A DNA stretch of 64,000 nt from Euphorbia lathyris (Eukaryota > Streptophyta > Magnoliopsida > Malpighiales > Euphorbiaceae), in the NCBI RefSeq assembly GCF_963576675.1, contig NC_088913.1:27111001-27175000 (forward strand), given 5' to 3'. This document shows, piece by piece, positions 53,311 through 64,000 of this stretch. The notes under the pieces are model-generated. The model saw only the letters and a program-made list of their open reading frames with translations. It did no database searches and was not told where the DNA came from. How positions within the stretch are numbered: the stretch's first letter is position 1; each line of letters begins with the position of its first letter. The position numbers and the translations under genes were made by a program.

Positions 53311-54078
53311 ACACCCTTTCGCTATCTCTCGATCGTGCAACAATACTAATTTCTGCCCAACTAGTAGTCAGACTTAACACCAAGTTGCTTAGTTAGATTG
53401 CTAGGCAATGAACTACAACAAAAAACTAGGATCTTACACAAAGTAAGTGAGGAGACACTCTTTTATTGCTTGAAAGAATGTTTTACAAAGATTAGCTTTA
53501 TAAGTAATCACTCAAGGCGCTCAACTTGCATTATATGCTTGCAAATGAGCCCCAATGCCCTATTTATAGGCCTACAAACCGACCTATGAAGATTCTAGAT
53601 AATTACAAATGATTAAAGACTAGAAAATTCTAGAGACAGTAGAGTTAGGGTGGTTTTGGGCATCCCTAGAAGGTTCTGGGCCATTCTAGCCCATTTTGGA
53701 ATATTCTAGGCCCGTGGCTCGCATAATTGAGGTTCCATTGATGAATTCTCTCGAAGCTTCCAGAATTTTCTCATAGTTCCTGACAACTTCTGAGTGCATT
53801 GCTCATTCTCCATCCTTATGTTCTTTGGGCATGCTGCCCAGTTTGGCTTGCATTTGCGCCCATTGGCTCTGACACAGGCTCGTGGAATTCCAACATGCCA
53901 ATTCTTCTAACCTTTAATATTTTTCCGTACTTACTAAGTACCATAGGTTCATAATGACGCAAAGGATCCACATACAAAATATGGACACATTTGGAATCCT
54001 CTAAGTACCACTATGGAAGGCGAGTGTTCAACGGAACGTAGTACTGTCTACTACCCATGGGCTTCATGTTGGTATAAG
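53311..54078 (-). repeat. Part of a Ty3/Gypsy LTR, minus strand, split by later insertions (left portion)
   Basis: LTR-like non-coding sequence, continued at 61526-61785 beyond the inserted MITE and second Gypsy. At 61760-61785 the minus strand reads AGTGGGGGAGGA-TGTCACGGCCCGCC, a polypurine tract followed by a TGTCACGGCCCG LTR start typical of plant chromoviruses. The left boundary near 53311 is a guess. Confidence 0.5.
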
Positions 54079-54656
54079 CATAGTTATTTAAGGAGCACTA
54101 AGGCGCAAGGGGGGTCCTAGAGCCTTGGCGCAAGGCGCAACTTAAGGCGCCCGCCCGATCGACACGAGGCGCATAAGAAAAATCATAAATTCATAATACT
54201 AGTCACAAAGAATCACAAATAGTCAAATACCAACAATAAAACCATAAAATGCATGAGCTAAGTTCTAGTTAACTACTAAGGCGTAATCATAAACTCATAA
54301 TACCGACTTAAAAGTAAAAACTAAAGACCAAAGTTCAACTTCAAATAATTAATAACACCAATAGTCTTCTCGACTCTAGAAAACAACTAATCTCAGCCAT
54401 TCATCTTATCGATACTTTGTTTCTTCCATTTTCTTTTATTTTCTAAACTAATCTCAACCATTCATCTTATTTTTAATCCATGGTTGTTAATAAAAGAATT
54501 TTAAAAAAATCCCCAAAAAACCCAAACAGCGCTCACGAAGCTGAGGTGCGTGCCTAGCGCCTGGCTCAAGGCGCGCTAAGGCTAACAGCGCCAGCCTCTG
54601 TCATCTAGAGGCGCAAAGGCTGGAGCCTTAGTCGAGGCGCGCCTTTAATAACTATG
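54079..54656. mobile_element. hAT-type MITE, 578 bp, GGCGC-rich ends
   Basis: TIRs are CATAGTTATTTAAGG on the left and (reversed) CATAGTTATTAAAGG on the right, followed inward by 'aaggcgc' repeats. The left flank is GGTATAAG (54071-54078). The matching right flank is G/A-GTATAAG, now displaced to 61525-61532 by the Gypsy that inserted at the MITE's edge. An 8-bp TSD is the hAT length. The interior is AT-rich and non-coding. Confidence 0.8.
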
Positions 54657-54657
54657 G

Positions 54658-55493
54658 TGATGCGAACCCACGAGGAACAGTACCTCGAAAACCCGACAAC
54701 TAGATTTGATCCCTAGGAAAGCTAACGAATCAGGATCAGACAGAAAAGAATCCTTACAAAACTAGATTGTAATGACCCAATCCTAGTCTCCAACAATTAA
54801 AGACTTAATCTCGAACTGTTCAAAGTAATGCCTCAAAGAACACAATAGAAACCACTCACAAACTCTTAAGAGTAATATTTTTATTAAGATGAAACTTGTG
54901 CCTTACATATGAAAAAGCTCATCCTTAAATAGATAAAAAAAATACAAACAATGACTTAAATTGCCCTTGAAATATCTTGATAACAACAATAATACAAGGG
55001 ATTTTAAGTACTTGATTTAGTCAACCATTAAGACAAAGAAAATCAATACACACAATTTGACAATAATGCAAATGGGAAAACAAAATTCAATTCTCATGGA
55101 ATTGATAAGGTCCACATGGTTTTTTTTTTAAGTTGTCATTTTGACCACAGAAAAAAAATTAAATCAATTTGTATTGAATTAATTTTATTTTTTCCATAAA
55201 TCCAAATGGTTAAAATTCATATGGTGATTTTTGAATCAATTTCACCGCCTGTTTCGTTTAGTCCGTGTTCGGTTTCTTTGATGTATCCGCTTTCCGAGTA
55301 ACCCGAGAGGTATGAAAAAGTTAGAGCTTCCTGGATTTCATTTGTATCATTTTGCTCCGACATATCTAATATTTGCACCACATATGTTTGAAGCTCCTCT
55401 TCGAACTTCTTTGCGCGTGCTCGAGTAACAGGTTCATCCGGTAAATGTATCCGCTCTATGTGAGAATCTAGATTTTTAGCCTAGGTTATATCA
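54658..55493 (-). repeat. 3' LTR (left side) of the minus-strand Gypsy
   Basis: TGATGCGAACCCACGAGG .. GGTTATATCA as read on the plus strand. Pairs with 60700-61520. Confidence 0.93.
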
Positions 55494-55672
55494 TTCCCCC
55501 CCTCCTCAGAAGGATTCGACCTCGAATCAGAATCTACATCATAAAAAGATAAATTAGAAACATTAAAAGTAGCAGATACATTATACTCACCAGGTAAATC
55601 AATTTTGTAAGCATTGTCAATAACACGCTGCAAAACTCGAAAAGGACCATTGCCTCAGGGTTGAAGGTTGCT

Positions 55673-56920
55673 TTATCCGCCTGAAGTCGTGTAAACCAGA
55701 AATGAATTAACAAATATGAAGCAAGACCTACTCCTTCCCTTTATTTTTACGAAGTCCTGGAAATCTCTCGTTTCGAAAATGCACCCACACCAAGTCACCA
55801 GGTGCAATACAACTCGTTTACGATGTTGGTTTACTTTTGAAGCAACCCGACTATTTTTTTCTTCAATGTGCTTACGAACCTTCTCATCAATGGATTGCAC
55901 CAATTCTGCCCTTTTAGCACCATCTGTACTAGACCTGGCATCCACAGGTAAAGGTAGTAAATCAGTAGGAGTAAGAGGGTTAAGACCATAAACAACTCCA
56001 AATGGCGAAAACAAAGTAGAGGAGTGAATACGACGATTACATGCAAATTCTACCATAGGTAAACACTCTTCCCAATTCTTAAGATTTTTTCCAACCACAG
56101 TACGCAAAATCTGACCAAGAGTTCGATTAACGACCTTAGTTTGTCCATCTGTTTAAGGATGACAAGTAGTAGAATATAAAAGCTTAGTACCTAATCGACT
56201 CCACAAAACATGCCAAAAATGACTTAAAAATTTAGCATCTCAGTTGGATACTATAGTTTTTGGGACTCCATGCAACTTAACGACCTCTCGAAAGAAAAGG
56301 TCAGCAACATTAGTAGCATCATCAGTTTTATTACATGCAATGAAATGTGCCATTTTGCTAAACCTATCAACCACAACAAAAATGGAATCATGACCTTTCT
56401 TTGTCCTAGGTAACCCAATAATAAAGTCCATAGAAATATCTACCTAGGGTTCTGTAGGCACGGGTAATGGAGTATAGAGACCTTGGGACAAAACCTTAGA
56501 CTTAGCCTTTTTACAAGCAATGCACTTAGAACAAAGTCTGTTGATATCCCTACGCATCCTTGGCTAAAAGAAATGTTCATGCAAAATATCTAAAGTCTTA
56601 CAAACTCCAAAATGTCCCATCAGTCCACCATCGTGCGCTTCCCGTACAAGTAATTCTCTATATGAACATTGTGGCACATATAGTCTATTTTCACGAAATA
56701 AAAAGCCATCAAGTAAATAGAATTTGTCCACTGCAGACTTACCACACGCAAGATACATATCACCAAAATCAACATCACCTTTATACAACTCCTTAAGAAG
56801 TGTAAATCCCAAGAGCTGAGTATTCAAGGAAGTTAAAAGAATATATAGTGCATTGGCCACCACATTTTCTTTACCTTTCTTATATTGAATAGTATATGGA
56901 AAAGTCTCATTGAACTCCAT
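55673..56920 (-). pseudogene. Gypsy integrase region, broken
   Basis: On the minus strand: zinc-finger part ([20 protein letters not shown]), catalytic core ([52 protein letters not shown]) and then WEECLPMVEFACNRRIHSST and SPFGVVYGLNPLTPTDL. Stops and shifts separate the pieces, including one just after the VPKTIVSN stretch. Confidence 0.8.
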
Positions 56921-56940
56921 CCACTGGGCATGTCATCTAT

Positions 56941-58080
56941 TCAACTTACCTTGTCCCTTGAGGTGTTGGACCCGTGATCAGAATGAATAACAAACTTCTT
57001 GGGCCAAAGGTAGTGCTGCCATGTTTCCAATGCCCTCACTAAAGCGTATAACTCTTTGTCATAGGTGGGGTAATTAAGTGCAGCCCCACTCAACTTTTCA
57101 CTGAAGAAAGCAATTGGTTGTTTATCCTGCATCAAAATAGCACCAATACCTATGCCGAAGGCATCACATTCAATCTCAAATGCTTTCTCAAAGTTAGGCA
57201 GTGCAAGTACAAGAGCATAACATAATTTATCTTTCAAGGTATTAAAAGCATTTTCTTGTTCAATGCCCTATGAAAACCCAATTGTCTTTTTAATCACTTC
57301 AGTGAGGGGAGTAGCTAAAGTCCCTCACAAATGGTCTGTAAAATGATGCTAAACCATGGAAGCTTCTCACTTCAGACACACTACTAGGTGTAGGACAATC
57401 ACAGATTTCCTTAACCTTTTCCTCATCTACTTTAATTCTTTTAGCAGACACAACATAACCAAGGAAAATAATTTGGTCTGTGCAAAATGAGCATATAATT
57501 GTTCTTTTCTAAGCACATCAAAGACACTCCTTAAGTGACCTAATGCTCTTCTAAAGACCTACTATATACCAATATGTCATCAAAGTAGACCACGACAAAC
57601 TTGTCTATAAATGCACGCAACACATGATTCATTAAACGCATAAAAGTTGATGGTGCATAACGAGCCATTCATACAATCCGTGTTTAGTTTTAAATGTGGT
57701 TTTCCATTCATCCTCTTCTTTCATCCTAATCTGATGGTATCCACTTTTCAACTCTATTTTCCTAAACACAATAGCTCTATGTAATTAATCCAACATATCA
57801 TTAAACACAATAGGGTAACGATATTTTACCGTAATGTTGTTGACGGCTCGACAATCAACACACATTCTCCAACAAAAAGCACATGTACGGCATATGGGCT
57901 CATCGACCCCCTCACCCACCCCTTAGCAAGTAACTCCTCCAATTGACATTGTAACTCCTTCGTTTCCTCAGGATTACACCGATATGCTGGACGGTTAGGA
58001 ATAACTGCCCCAGGTATTAGGTCGATCTGATTTTTGATGCCCCGAATAGGTGGTAATCCTTCAGGAAATTCCTCAGGCAT
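56941..58080 (-). pseudogene. Gypsy reverse transcriptase-RNase H region, broken
   Basis: From the minus-strand start at 58080: FPEGLPPIRGIKNQIDLIPG, IPNRPAYRCNPEETKELQ, a deletion or shift at the VDCR-type motif, a palm region near 57590 (YFDD-type site in a shifted frame), then RNase H with [40 protein letters not shown] and [16 protein letters not shown]. At least five frameshifts or stops by eye. Confidence 0.8.
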
Positions 58081-58550
58081 GACATCTTGATATTCCTATA
58101 AAAGAGAAATACAAGAACTAGGTAGGACATTATCAGCTTGGCTTATATATGCTTCTCTATAAACAAGTAATAATATGGGTTTATTTACAAAAAGAGTATA
58201 CTTAACCTCGCTGGACCTTGCAAAGAAATTAGCCTCACCCCGCCCCACACTGTTATTCTCTCTTGACTCTCGTTTTTCATGTGGCCCCTCTCCTTTTGTA
58301 ATTTCAGAATTAATTTACCTCGGCTATCCCGCTCTTTGGTCTAATTTTTATTAATTCTCTCATTTTTTCGATTTTTGCTTTTCTTTCACCAAATCCTCAT
58401 TTTCATCACTCTTCTCACTATGCTTTTCTCTCGACTCTTGGTTATCATCAGATGATACATGAGTTTTATTAGAAACAACTCCACTATGATTTCTGCTCTT
58501 GATTTGGTCTTCATAGACCTCTACAGGTGTTAAGGGAGCTAAAATAATTT

Positions 58551-59290
58551 TTAACCAATATGTTCAAAACTGTAATGGTTCTTTGTCCCTAAATGCATAA
58601 CATCTCTATCAAACTGCCATGGTCTACCCAACAAAATATGACTAGCTTGCATGGGTACTACATCACATAATATTTCATCCTTGTATTGCCCAATTTTGAG
58701 CGACACTAAGACTTGTCTATTTACTTTAATCTCCCCACAATCATTTAACCATTGCAATTTATAAGGGTGCGAGTGCTTTGTGACTGGTAACCCTAGCTTC
58801 TCTATTAAGGTGGTACTAGCTACATTAGCACAACTACCACTATCAATAATCACACTACATACCTTGCCTTGCACGAGACGTCAAGTGTGGAAAATGTTTT
58901 TCCATTGTATCTTGTCCTCATCAATCTTCATTTGAGAATTCAATGGACGACTAATGACTCCCCTCGTTCGGCTCTAGTGAAGCCTTCCACCTCCTCAGAG
59001 TCTTCATCTTCTTCTTCGGCTTCATTACAGTCACTTTCACTATCAATGACTACTTCTTCGCCCCTCATGATCATGGCTTGTCTATTTGTGCATTTGGATG
59101 TTATGTAACCGAATCCCAAACATTTGAAACACTAAAGTTTTCTTGGTCTCAGTTTCTCTTCTCCCTTCTACTTATTTTTGTCAACCGAGTCCAACTTGTG
59201 TTTGGCATTGTCAAACTTTGAAGGAAATCTACTTCCTTTCTCATGGTTACGCCACCGGTTCTTCCAATTAGAGTTAGAAGACGATGAACC
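58551..59290 (-). pseudogene. Gypsy zinc knuckle and protease region, broken
   Basis: The gag C-terminal part has a CCHC-like remnant (CFKCLGFGYITSKC) near 59090-59135, then an acidic linker. Protease follows with VIIDSGSCANVAS at ~58830-58870 and HILLGRPWQFDRDVMH further on. A stop separates the knuckle from the protease frame. Confidence 0.75.
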
Positions 59291-60037
59291 TCATGTGTAG
59301 GATTTGTCATTCTTTCTCTCCTTCAGTTGTCGTTCTACTATCTTTGCTGCATGTACCATATCTTCCACGTCTACACAGTGTTGCAACTCGACAACATTAG
59401 CTATGTCCCGATTAAGACCAACTAAAAATCGAGACTTAGTAGCTCTCCGATCTTCAACCACATCAGCTCTCAACATTGCTATCTCCATCTCATTGAAATA
59501 TGCCTCTACATTCTTTGAACCTTGTTGAAGGACTTGCAATTTTCTATATAAACCTTCATAGTAGTCATTAGGGACAAACCGCTTTCTCATAACAGTTTTC
59601 ATTTCATCCCATGTGTCAACTTGCGGCTCTTTACATCTGGTTCTCATGGTGACAAGTTGATCCCACCAGACTAATACATAATCTGTGAACTCAATTGTTG
59701 CTGTCCCCACCTTCTTCTCCTTTGAATAATTGTGACAGTCGAATACAAGTTCAATTTTTTTCCATTCTAGATAAGCTTCAGGATCACTTTTACCATTGAA
59801 TAAGGGAATTATCAGTTTTACATTTCCAAGACCCATGTCGTCTCTAGCATTGTCATCCCGCTGTCTATTCCTTCCTTCTTCATTATCACGTCGGTTTTCT
59901 CCATCAACTCGATTTGCTTCTAGAGCAACTCGATGATTTTCCTCCATGATGTCCATATGTTCCATCAAGCGGTTCAACATTGTTAACACTTGATCGTCTG
60001 CTATATTATTGTGCAAAAAGAAATTCAAATAGATCAA
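59291..60037 (-). pseudogene. Gypsy gag, N-terminal and capsid part
   Basis: ~248 open codons: an N-terminal helix with MLNRLMEHMDIMEENHR, charged linker, then the capsid domain VKLIIPLFNGKSDPEAYLEW, KIELVFDCHNYSKEKKVGTA, TDYVLVWWDQLV, MRKRFVPNDYYEGLYRKLQ, LVGLNRDIANVVELQH. It ends at a stop before the zinc knuckle. It is the best preserved part of this element. Confidence 0.85.
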
Positions 60038-60699
60038 GTAAAATATAATAATAATAATAATAATAATAATAACTCACGATTCACTCAAATTTTTTTTGGC
60101 TATTCTCTCTTTTATGCTCATCACTCTGTGCCTTTTACCACTCGATTTCTCTTATAGTATTCTTTAAAGAACTGAGTAGAACAAATTCACTTTTAAAACC
60201 CCAATAGTCAAAAACCAAAATTCACCCTTACAACCTAAGAAGCAAAACATTAAACAATGAACGGAACGCAGATAAGCAACTCGATGACCAAAATATAATG
60301 TTGACGTTAGGAAATAATCAATAGAAAATCATTAAGTACAAAATTGAAATTAATTTTGCACCATTAACAAAACTAAGGAATTCTTGTCTTCTAAGTTCGA
60401 GATGAAAGACCTGTAGATTTTTTTTCTTTCTTTTTTTTGAATGAGAGAAACAGAACTGTAACTTGATTTTTTTTGTGATATGAAAAAAATGTATATGTAT
60501 AAATATATTATATAAGTTTCTTCACTTCATTTGAATGCTGGAAAAGCATTTGATTTTTTTTTCAAAATTACGACAATAATTTCTTTTTTTTTTAACTTTT
60601 AACAGAAAAAAATAAAAACAAAAAAATAAAATAAAATAGTCAAAAAATATTACGAATATATAAAACCTGAAAAGTTAGAGCTCGGCTCTGATATCAAAC
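60038..60699 (-). other. Gypsy leader between PBS and gag
   Basis: Non-coding, A/T-rich, with a TAA microsatellite (60043-60072) and the PBS at 60685-60696. No ORF. Confidence 0.7.
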
Positions 60700-61520
60700 T
60701 GATGCGAACCCATGAGGAACAGTGCCTTGAAAACTCGACAACTAGATTTGATCTCTAGGAAAGCTAACGAAATAGAGTCGGATAGAAAAGAACCCTTACA
60801 AAACTAGGTTGTAATGACCCAATCCCAGTCTCCAACAATTAAGGATTTAATCCCGAACTGTTCAAAGTAGTGCCCTAAAGAACACAAGAGAAACCACTCA
60901 CAAACTCTTAAGAGTAATATTTTTATTAAGATGAAACTTGTGTCTTACATATCTTAAATAGATAAAAAAAAAATACAAACAGTGACTTAATTGTCCTTGA
61001 AATATTTTGATAACAACAAGAATACAAGGCCTTTTAAGTACTTGATTTAGTCAACCATTAAGACAGAAAATCAATACATACAATTTGACAATAATGCAAA
61101 TGGGAAAACAAGATTCAATTCTCATGGAATTGATTAGATCAACATGGTTTTTTTGAAGTTGTCATTTTGACCAATGAAAAGAAAATTAAATCAATTCATA
61201 TTGAATTGATTTTATTTTCTCCATAAATCCAAATGGTTAAAATTCATATGGTGATTTTTGAATCAATTTCACCGCCAGTTTCGTTTAGTCCGTGTTGGGT
61301 TTCTTTGATGTGTCTGCTTTCTGAGTAACCCGAGAGGTACAAAAAAGTTAGAGCTTGCTGAATTTCATTTGTGTCATTTTGCTCCGACATATCTAACATT
61401 TGCACCACATATGTCTGAAGCTCCTCTTCAAACTTCTTTGCGCGTGCTCGAGTAACAGGTCCATCCGGTAAATGTGTTCGCTCAATGTGAGAATCTAGAT
61501 TTTTCGTCTAGGTTATATGA
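60700..61520 (-). repeat. 5' LTR (right side) of the minus-strand Gypsy
   Basis: Pairs with 54658-55493. Its last bases read TTATATGA instead of TTATATCA, a point change at the very end. Confidence 0.93.
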
Positions 61521-61525
61521 TATGA

Positions 61526-62030
61526 GTATAAGACACAATATACGGGGAGCTCTCTCTTGACTCAATTGGCCCCCGACATGCTTTGCAGGCACGATTCTAT
61601 AGCCTGAATGCATCAATTATCAATTCACACAAACTTGGCCTATTATCCATCGACTTACTCCACAATGTCCTCATGAACAATGAAATGATGATTTTTACCA
61701 TGGACCGTTTCTCCTAGTTGTTGGGCATTCTTGTTGGGTTGTCCTTCTGATGAATTTTGGCGGGCCGTGACATCCTCCCCCACTCTATTAGATAACGTCC
61801 TTGTTGCCTTTCGATCGTAAGCCACACCTTATTGTCCATAATGTTTTCTCTCAGCCTTGCTTGGACGTCTCCTCCCAGCTCGACCCTTAGGTTATGCAGT
61901 ATACCTTTGGTTAGTAGCATGCTTATTGGTCGTTGCTCGGTCGCAACATGTCGTTCCTCCAACGACTCATCCCATTGATGTCTAACCCTTTAGTCTACGA
62001 TTTTGGAGTTTTGGCCCTCTGTGTCATAGA
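61526..62030 (-). repeat. Right portion of the split Ty3/Gypsy LTR, polypurine tract and flanking internal DNA
   Basis: The LTR continues from 54078 (after removal of MITE and Gypsy) to ~61772, where its TGTCACGGCCCGCC end abuts the polypurine tract (AGTGGGGGAGGA on the minus strand). To the right, ~82 minus-strand codons stay open (VELGGDVQARLRENIMDNK), probably internal retroelement sequence next to the tract, but I cannot assign it to a domain. Confidence 0.5.
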
Positions 62031-63009
62031 TCTTCGTGGACCTTCACCTCCGTGGCTTATGGTCATGCTTGTCTTCTATTGGTCATTAAATACTTCTATT
62101 GTTGAAAATCTCTTGTGGAACTCTTATTATGGGTTCTATTCGCTTTATGTTTTTAAAGATTGTAATAGGACTGAGTTTTTTCAGTTTGCTTAGGCGTTTT
62201 TTTCACCTTGTCCTATTTTCCTTTGTAATTTTTTTACCTTATTTGTTTCTTAGTGCTTTCATCTGCTTCTGCTTGGGTGGTTTTTTTTTTTCTGGTGCCA
62301 ATCTAGTTGGGATTAGAATGACCTTTTAAGTTTTAGTAGCTCGCCTTCACTTATAAAAAACATTGAAATGAATTATAATATGTAACGTTTAACTTTGAAT
62401 TAATTAAATAAGGTTATATAAATAATATAATGTATTAATTAGAATATTATGCTTTAATTTTCTTAATCGATCATATGTGTTTTAACAAATTGAATTTTTA
62501 TTTTAGAAATATATAAAAAGGATACATTTGTTACTAGAAACTAAGAGAAATCCAACCGAGTAATCCTCAACTAATATTTTCCAACCTATATATTGAGGAA
62601 AAAAGTGATAAAAAAGTCTGTCTCGAAATAGAAATTTCAGATGGTAGTATTATTGGTAATATGACAGAACACAAACCAATTAATGATTACCCTGTTGGAA
62701 TGTGGGATGCATTGAGGAGATGGTACTTGGATGTTTCAAAAGAAATGGTTTGATTGTGTTTGGTAAAGGTAATAGGATGTTTCAAAAGAAATGGTTTGAG
62801 AAATTTTCTTAGTTAGAAAATTGTTCATCTAAAAATATCGTATATAAGAGTGGGGATACTAATTACTAATTGGAAAACAACTTTAAATAGTTTTGTTCCT
62901 CTTTAAGCAGACAAAGGTAGCTCAAACACTTTATGTTAGAGTTAAGCTTGAATAATACTAAAAGGAGAATGTGGATTATATATTAATATTAAAATGTTCA
63001 AGAATAGAA
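62031..63009. other. Unassigned DNA, possibly a LINE 3' UTR then AT-rich spacer
   Basis: The part 62160-62350 is T-rich, contains 'ggtgccaatctagttgggat' and ends in 'ttataaaaaa', in the style of a plant LINE 3' UTR on the plus strand; this is weak. The part 62350-63009 is AT-rich with no gene seen; some of it may be decayed 5' hAT sequence. Confidence 0.35.
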
Positions 63010-64000
63010 GTTGAATATCGCACTCGGTTAGCAATAGTTTTAAATGTTATTTGATATCTTTTAAGAGTAAAGTTTTGCATTTCGGGGACATGACGAGTTA
63101 GAAAAGGAAGGAATTCTCTTCGATAAATACAACATGATCAAGTAGTACAGTAGGTACAAAATGTTGAAATTTCTAGAGGAAATGACAAGAATAAAAAAAC
63201 ATGATTAACTCGACTAGGTGATACACGTTAGGGTTCTCATTATAAAAGGGTTATCCCTCTTTTTGGCATCTGGAATTTAGTGATAGATGTGCTTTTAATT
63301 ATTGAAAAGGATGACAATGATGCAAAAAGTCGAGGTATTGTTGATAGTTTAACTGAAAAAATGTTAACTTTTGAATTTGTGTTTGTTGAAAAGTTAATTA
63401 TTATTTTTTTCTTCGGAATGATCAATTCATTATCACAATTCTTAGAAATAAAAGATCAAAACATAAGAAATGTTATCAGTATTTTTAAAGTGGTGCAAAA
63501 TAAAATTGCAAGCATATCGGAAAAATAGTTGGCGGGAATTGTTGAGAGAAGTCATTGAATTTTGTTATGCATACATGTACCTACTATGGATAATAATATT
63601 CCAAGTAATACTAGATATCTTATTAATGAAGAATAAAAGACTCGTCTCCACAACTTTCATTTGGATATATATCTTTATAAAGCTACTTGATTTTCTTCAT
63701 TCTATTGATTCTACTACTCAAGAATTTGACAATCGTTTTTACTGAATCAAATTCCTAGTTACTTTTATGCATATCATATTCTGATCCTTCAAGTTCATTG
63801 CTAATTTTGATCGTGAGAGACTACTCTATCTTACTTTTTTTTTTTGTTAACAGAAGAGGGAATGGAACCCCGAAGAACAAGAAACCAAAAAATTAACCCC
63901 TAATTAACCTAGGGAGCTAGCACCATTCATATCTGAATCAAGAATAAACTACTCTATCTTACTAAATTATATTCATAAGATTTTTCTAGTTTTGAACTAT
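63010..64000 (+). pseudogene. Decayed hAT transposase (TTF/ZMYM1-like), middle region, runs past the window end
   Basis: In shifting frames: EYRTRLAIVLNVI, FRGHDELEKEG (the conserved AFRGHDE motif of this family), TR-stop-GSHYK (normally TRWGSHY), then a long open part with VIDVLLIIEKDDND, FEFVFVEKLI and LSQFLEIKDQNIRNVIS, later EFDNRF and FDRERLLYLT, resuming after the retro-insertion as KLYS. Order and spacing match plant hAT transposases. Stops and shifts make it non-functional. The N-terminal hAT fragment at 43145 is a separate copy. Confidence 0.75.
63835..63947 (-). mobile_element. 113-bp poly(A) retro-insertion (SINE or truncated LINE tail) with 15-bp TSD
   Basis: It is flanked by the perfect direct repeat ACTACTCTATCTTAC (63820-63834 and 63948-63962) and begins on the plus strand with 11 T, i.e. 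a poly(A) tail on the minus strand. The body, on the minus strand, ends TTCCATTCCCTCTTCTGTT before the A-run, like a LINE 3' UTR. No Pol III boxes are visible in so short a piece. Confidence 0.85.

Larger units (their letters stand above)
54658..61520 (-). mobile_element. Decayed Ty3/Gypsy retrotransposon, 6.9 kb, minus strand
   Basis: LTRs are 54658-55493 and 60700-61520 (minus-strand ends TGATATAACC .. GTTCGCATCA). The TSD is TATGG/TATGA, with one mismatch. PBS is GCTCTGATATCA at 60685-60696 (Met-tRNA type on the minus strand) and the polypurine tract is at 55494-55506. The order gag-PR-RT-RH-IN defines Ty3/Gypsy, probably a chromovirus-like lineage. LTR divergence is clearly higher than in the SIRE copy, and all genes are broken. 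Confidence 0.9.

Noticed and set aside
53398..53589. 63-codon ORF in the split LTR
   Set aside because: Lies in LTR sequence and lacks any recognisable domain.
1..64000. tRNA, rRNA or organellar insertions
   Set aside because: I looked for tRNA A/B-box-like pairs and rRNA-like blocks and saw none convincing; PBS matches are only 12-18 bp.

Overview
The window looks like a TE-rich intergenic stretch of a eudicot nuclear genome. Introns have plant-type GT..AG borders and flanks are AT-rich. A host F-box/FBD gene is present, as are captured pieces of plant genes (a WNK kinase and the photosystem II antenna protein CP24/LHCB6). All the retrotransposon lineages are plant ones: Tat-type Ty3/Gypsy, SIRE-type and Ale-type Ty1/Copia, L1-like LINEs, CACTA, MULE, hAT and Helitron-like ends. 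I cannot name the species. There is no operon, CRISPR array, rRNA gene or tRNA gene that I can see.

Layout. 1-1294: two elements sharing one terminal-inverted-repeat (TIR) family. 1472-4046: the only convincing complete host gene, a three-exon F-box/LRR/FBD protein of about 523 aa. 4439-13872: the 5' part of a Tat-like Gypsy element with a 2.9-kb LTR. That LTR carries a striking 22-bp-period array of palindromes just upstream of its TATA box. Its gag appears to hold four tandem capsid-like domains. 13873-21129: a non-autonomous CACTA element loaded with gene fragments. It contains two MULE-type (Pack-MULE) insertions of one TIR family, each with a perfect 9-bp target-site duplication (TSD); one carries a WNK kinase fragment with its intron, the other a CP24 fragment. 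21130-24441: a Helitron-like end, two decayed Copia pieces and an L1-type LINE 3' end. 24442-34787: a recently inserted 10.3-kb SIRE-type Copia, with near-identical LTRs and a TTCAT TSD, that split the LINE; the rest of the LINE is at 34793-35660. 36278-40124: a short-LTR Ale-type Copia with a perfect CAAAG TSD. Its 1128-aa gag-pol frame is open but lacks the front of reverse transcriptase. 43145-44518: an N-terminal hAT transposase piece and a strand-asymmetric fold-back. 46233-49460: exons of an unidentified gene, one of which lies in a 2.4-kb near-perfect palindrome. 49720-52292: LTR-like tandem repeats and TTCAG-type microsatellites. 52430-62030: a nest in which a LINE remnant adjoins a Gypsy LTR, that LTR is split by a hAT-type MITE, and a second Gypsy (54658-61520, minus strand) sits in the MITE's edge. 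63010-64000: a decayed hAT transposase, itself hit by a short poly(A) retro-insertion.

The window is therefore mostly layers of mobile DNA, and its order of events can be read from the TSDs. The most unusual items are the multi-gag Tat element, the 22-bp palindrome array in its LTR, the two Pack-MULEs inside one CACTA, the large palindrome, and a possible internal promoter in front of the third ORF of the SIRE element. Function calls come from reading protein motifs by eye; no database search was possible.
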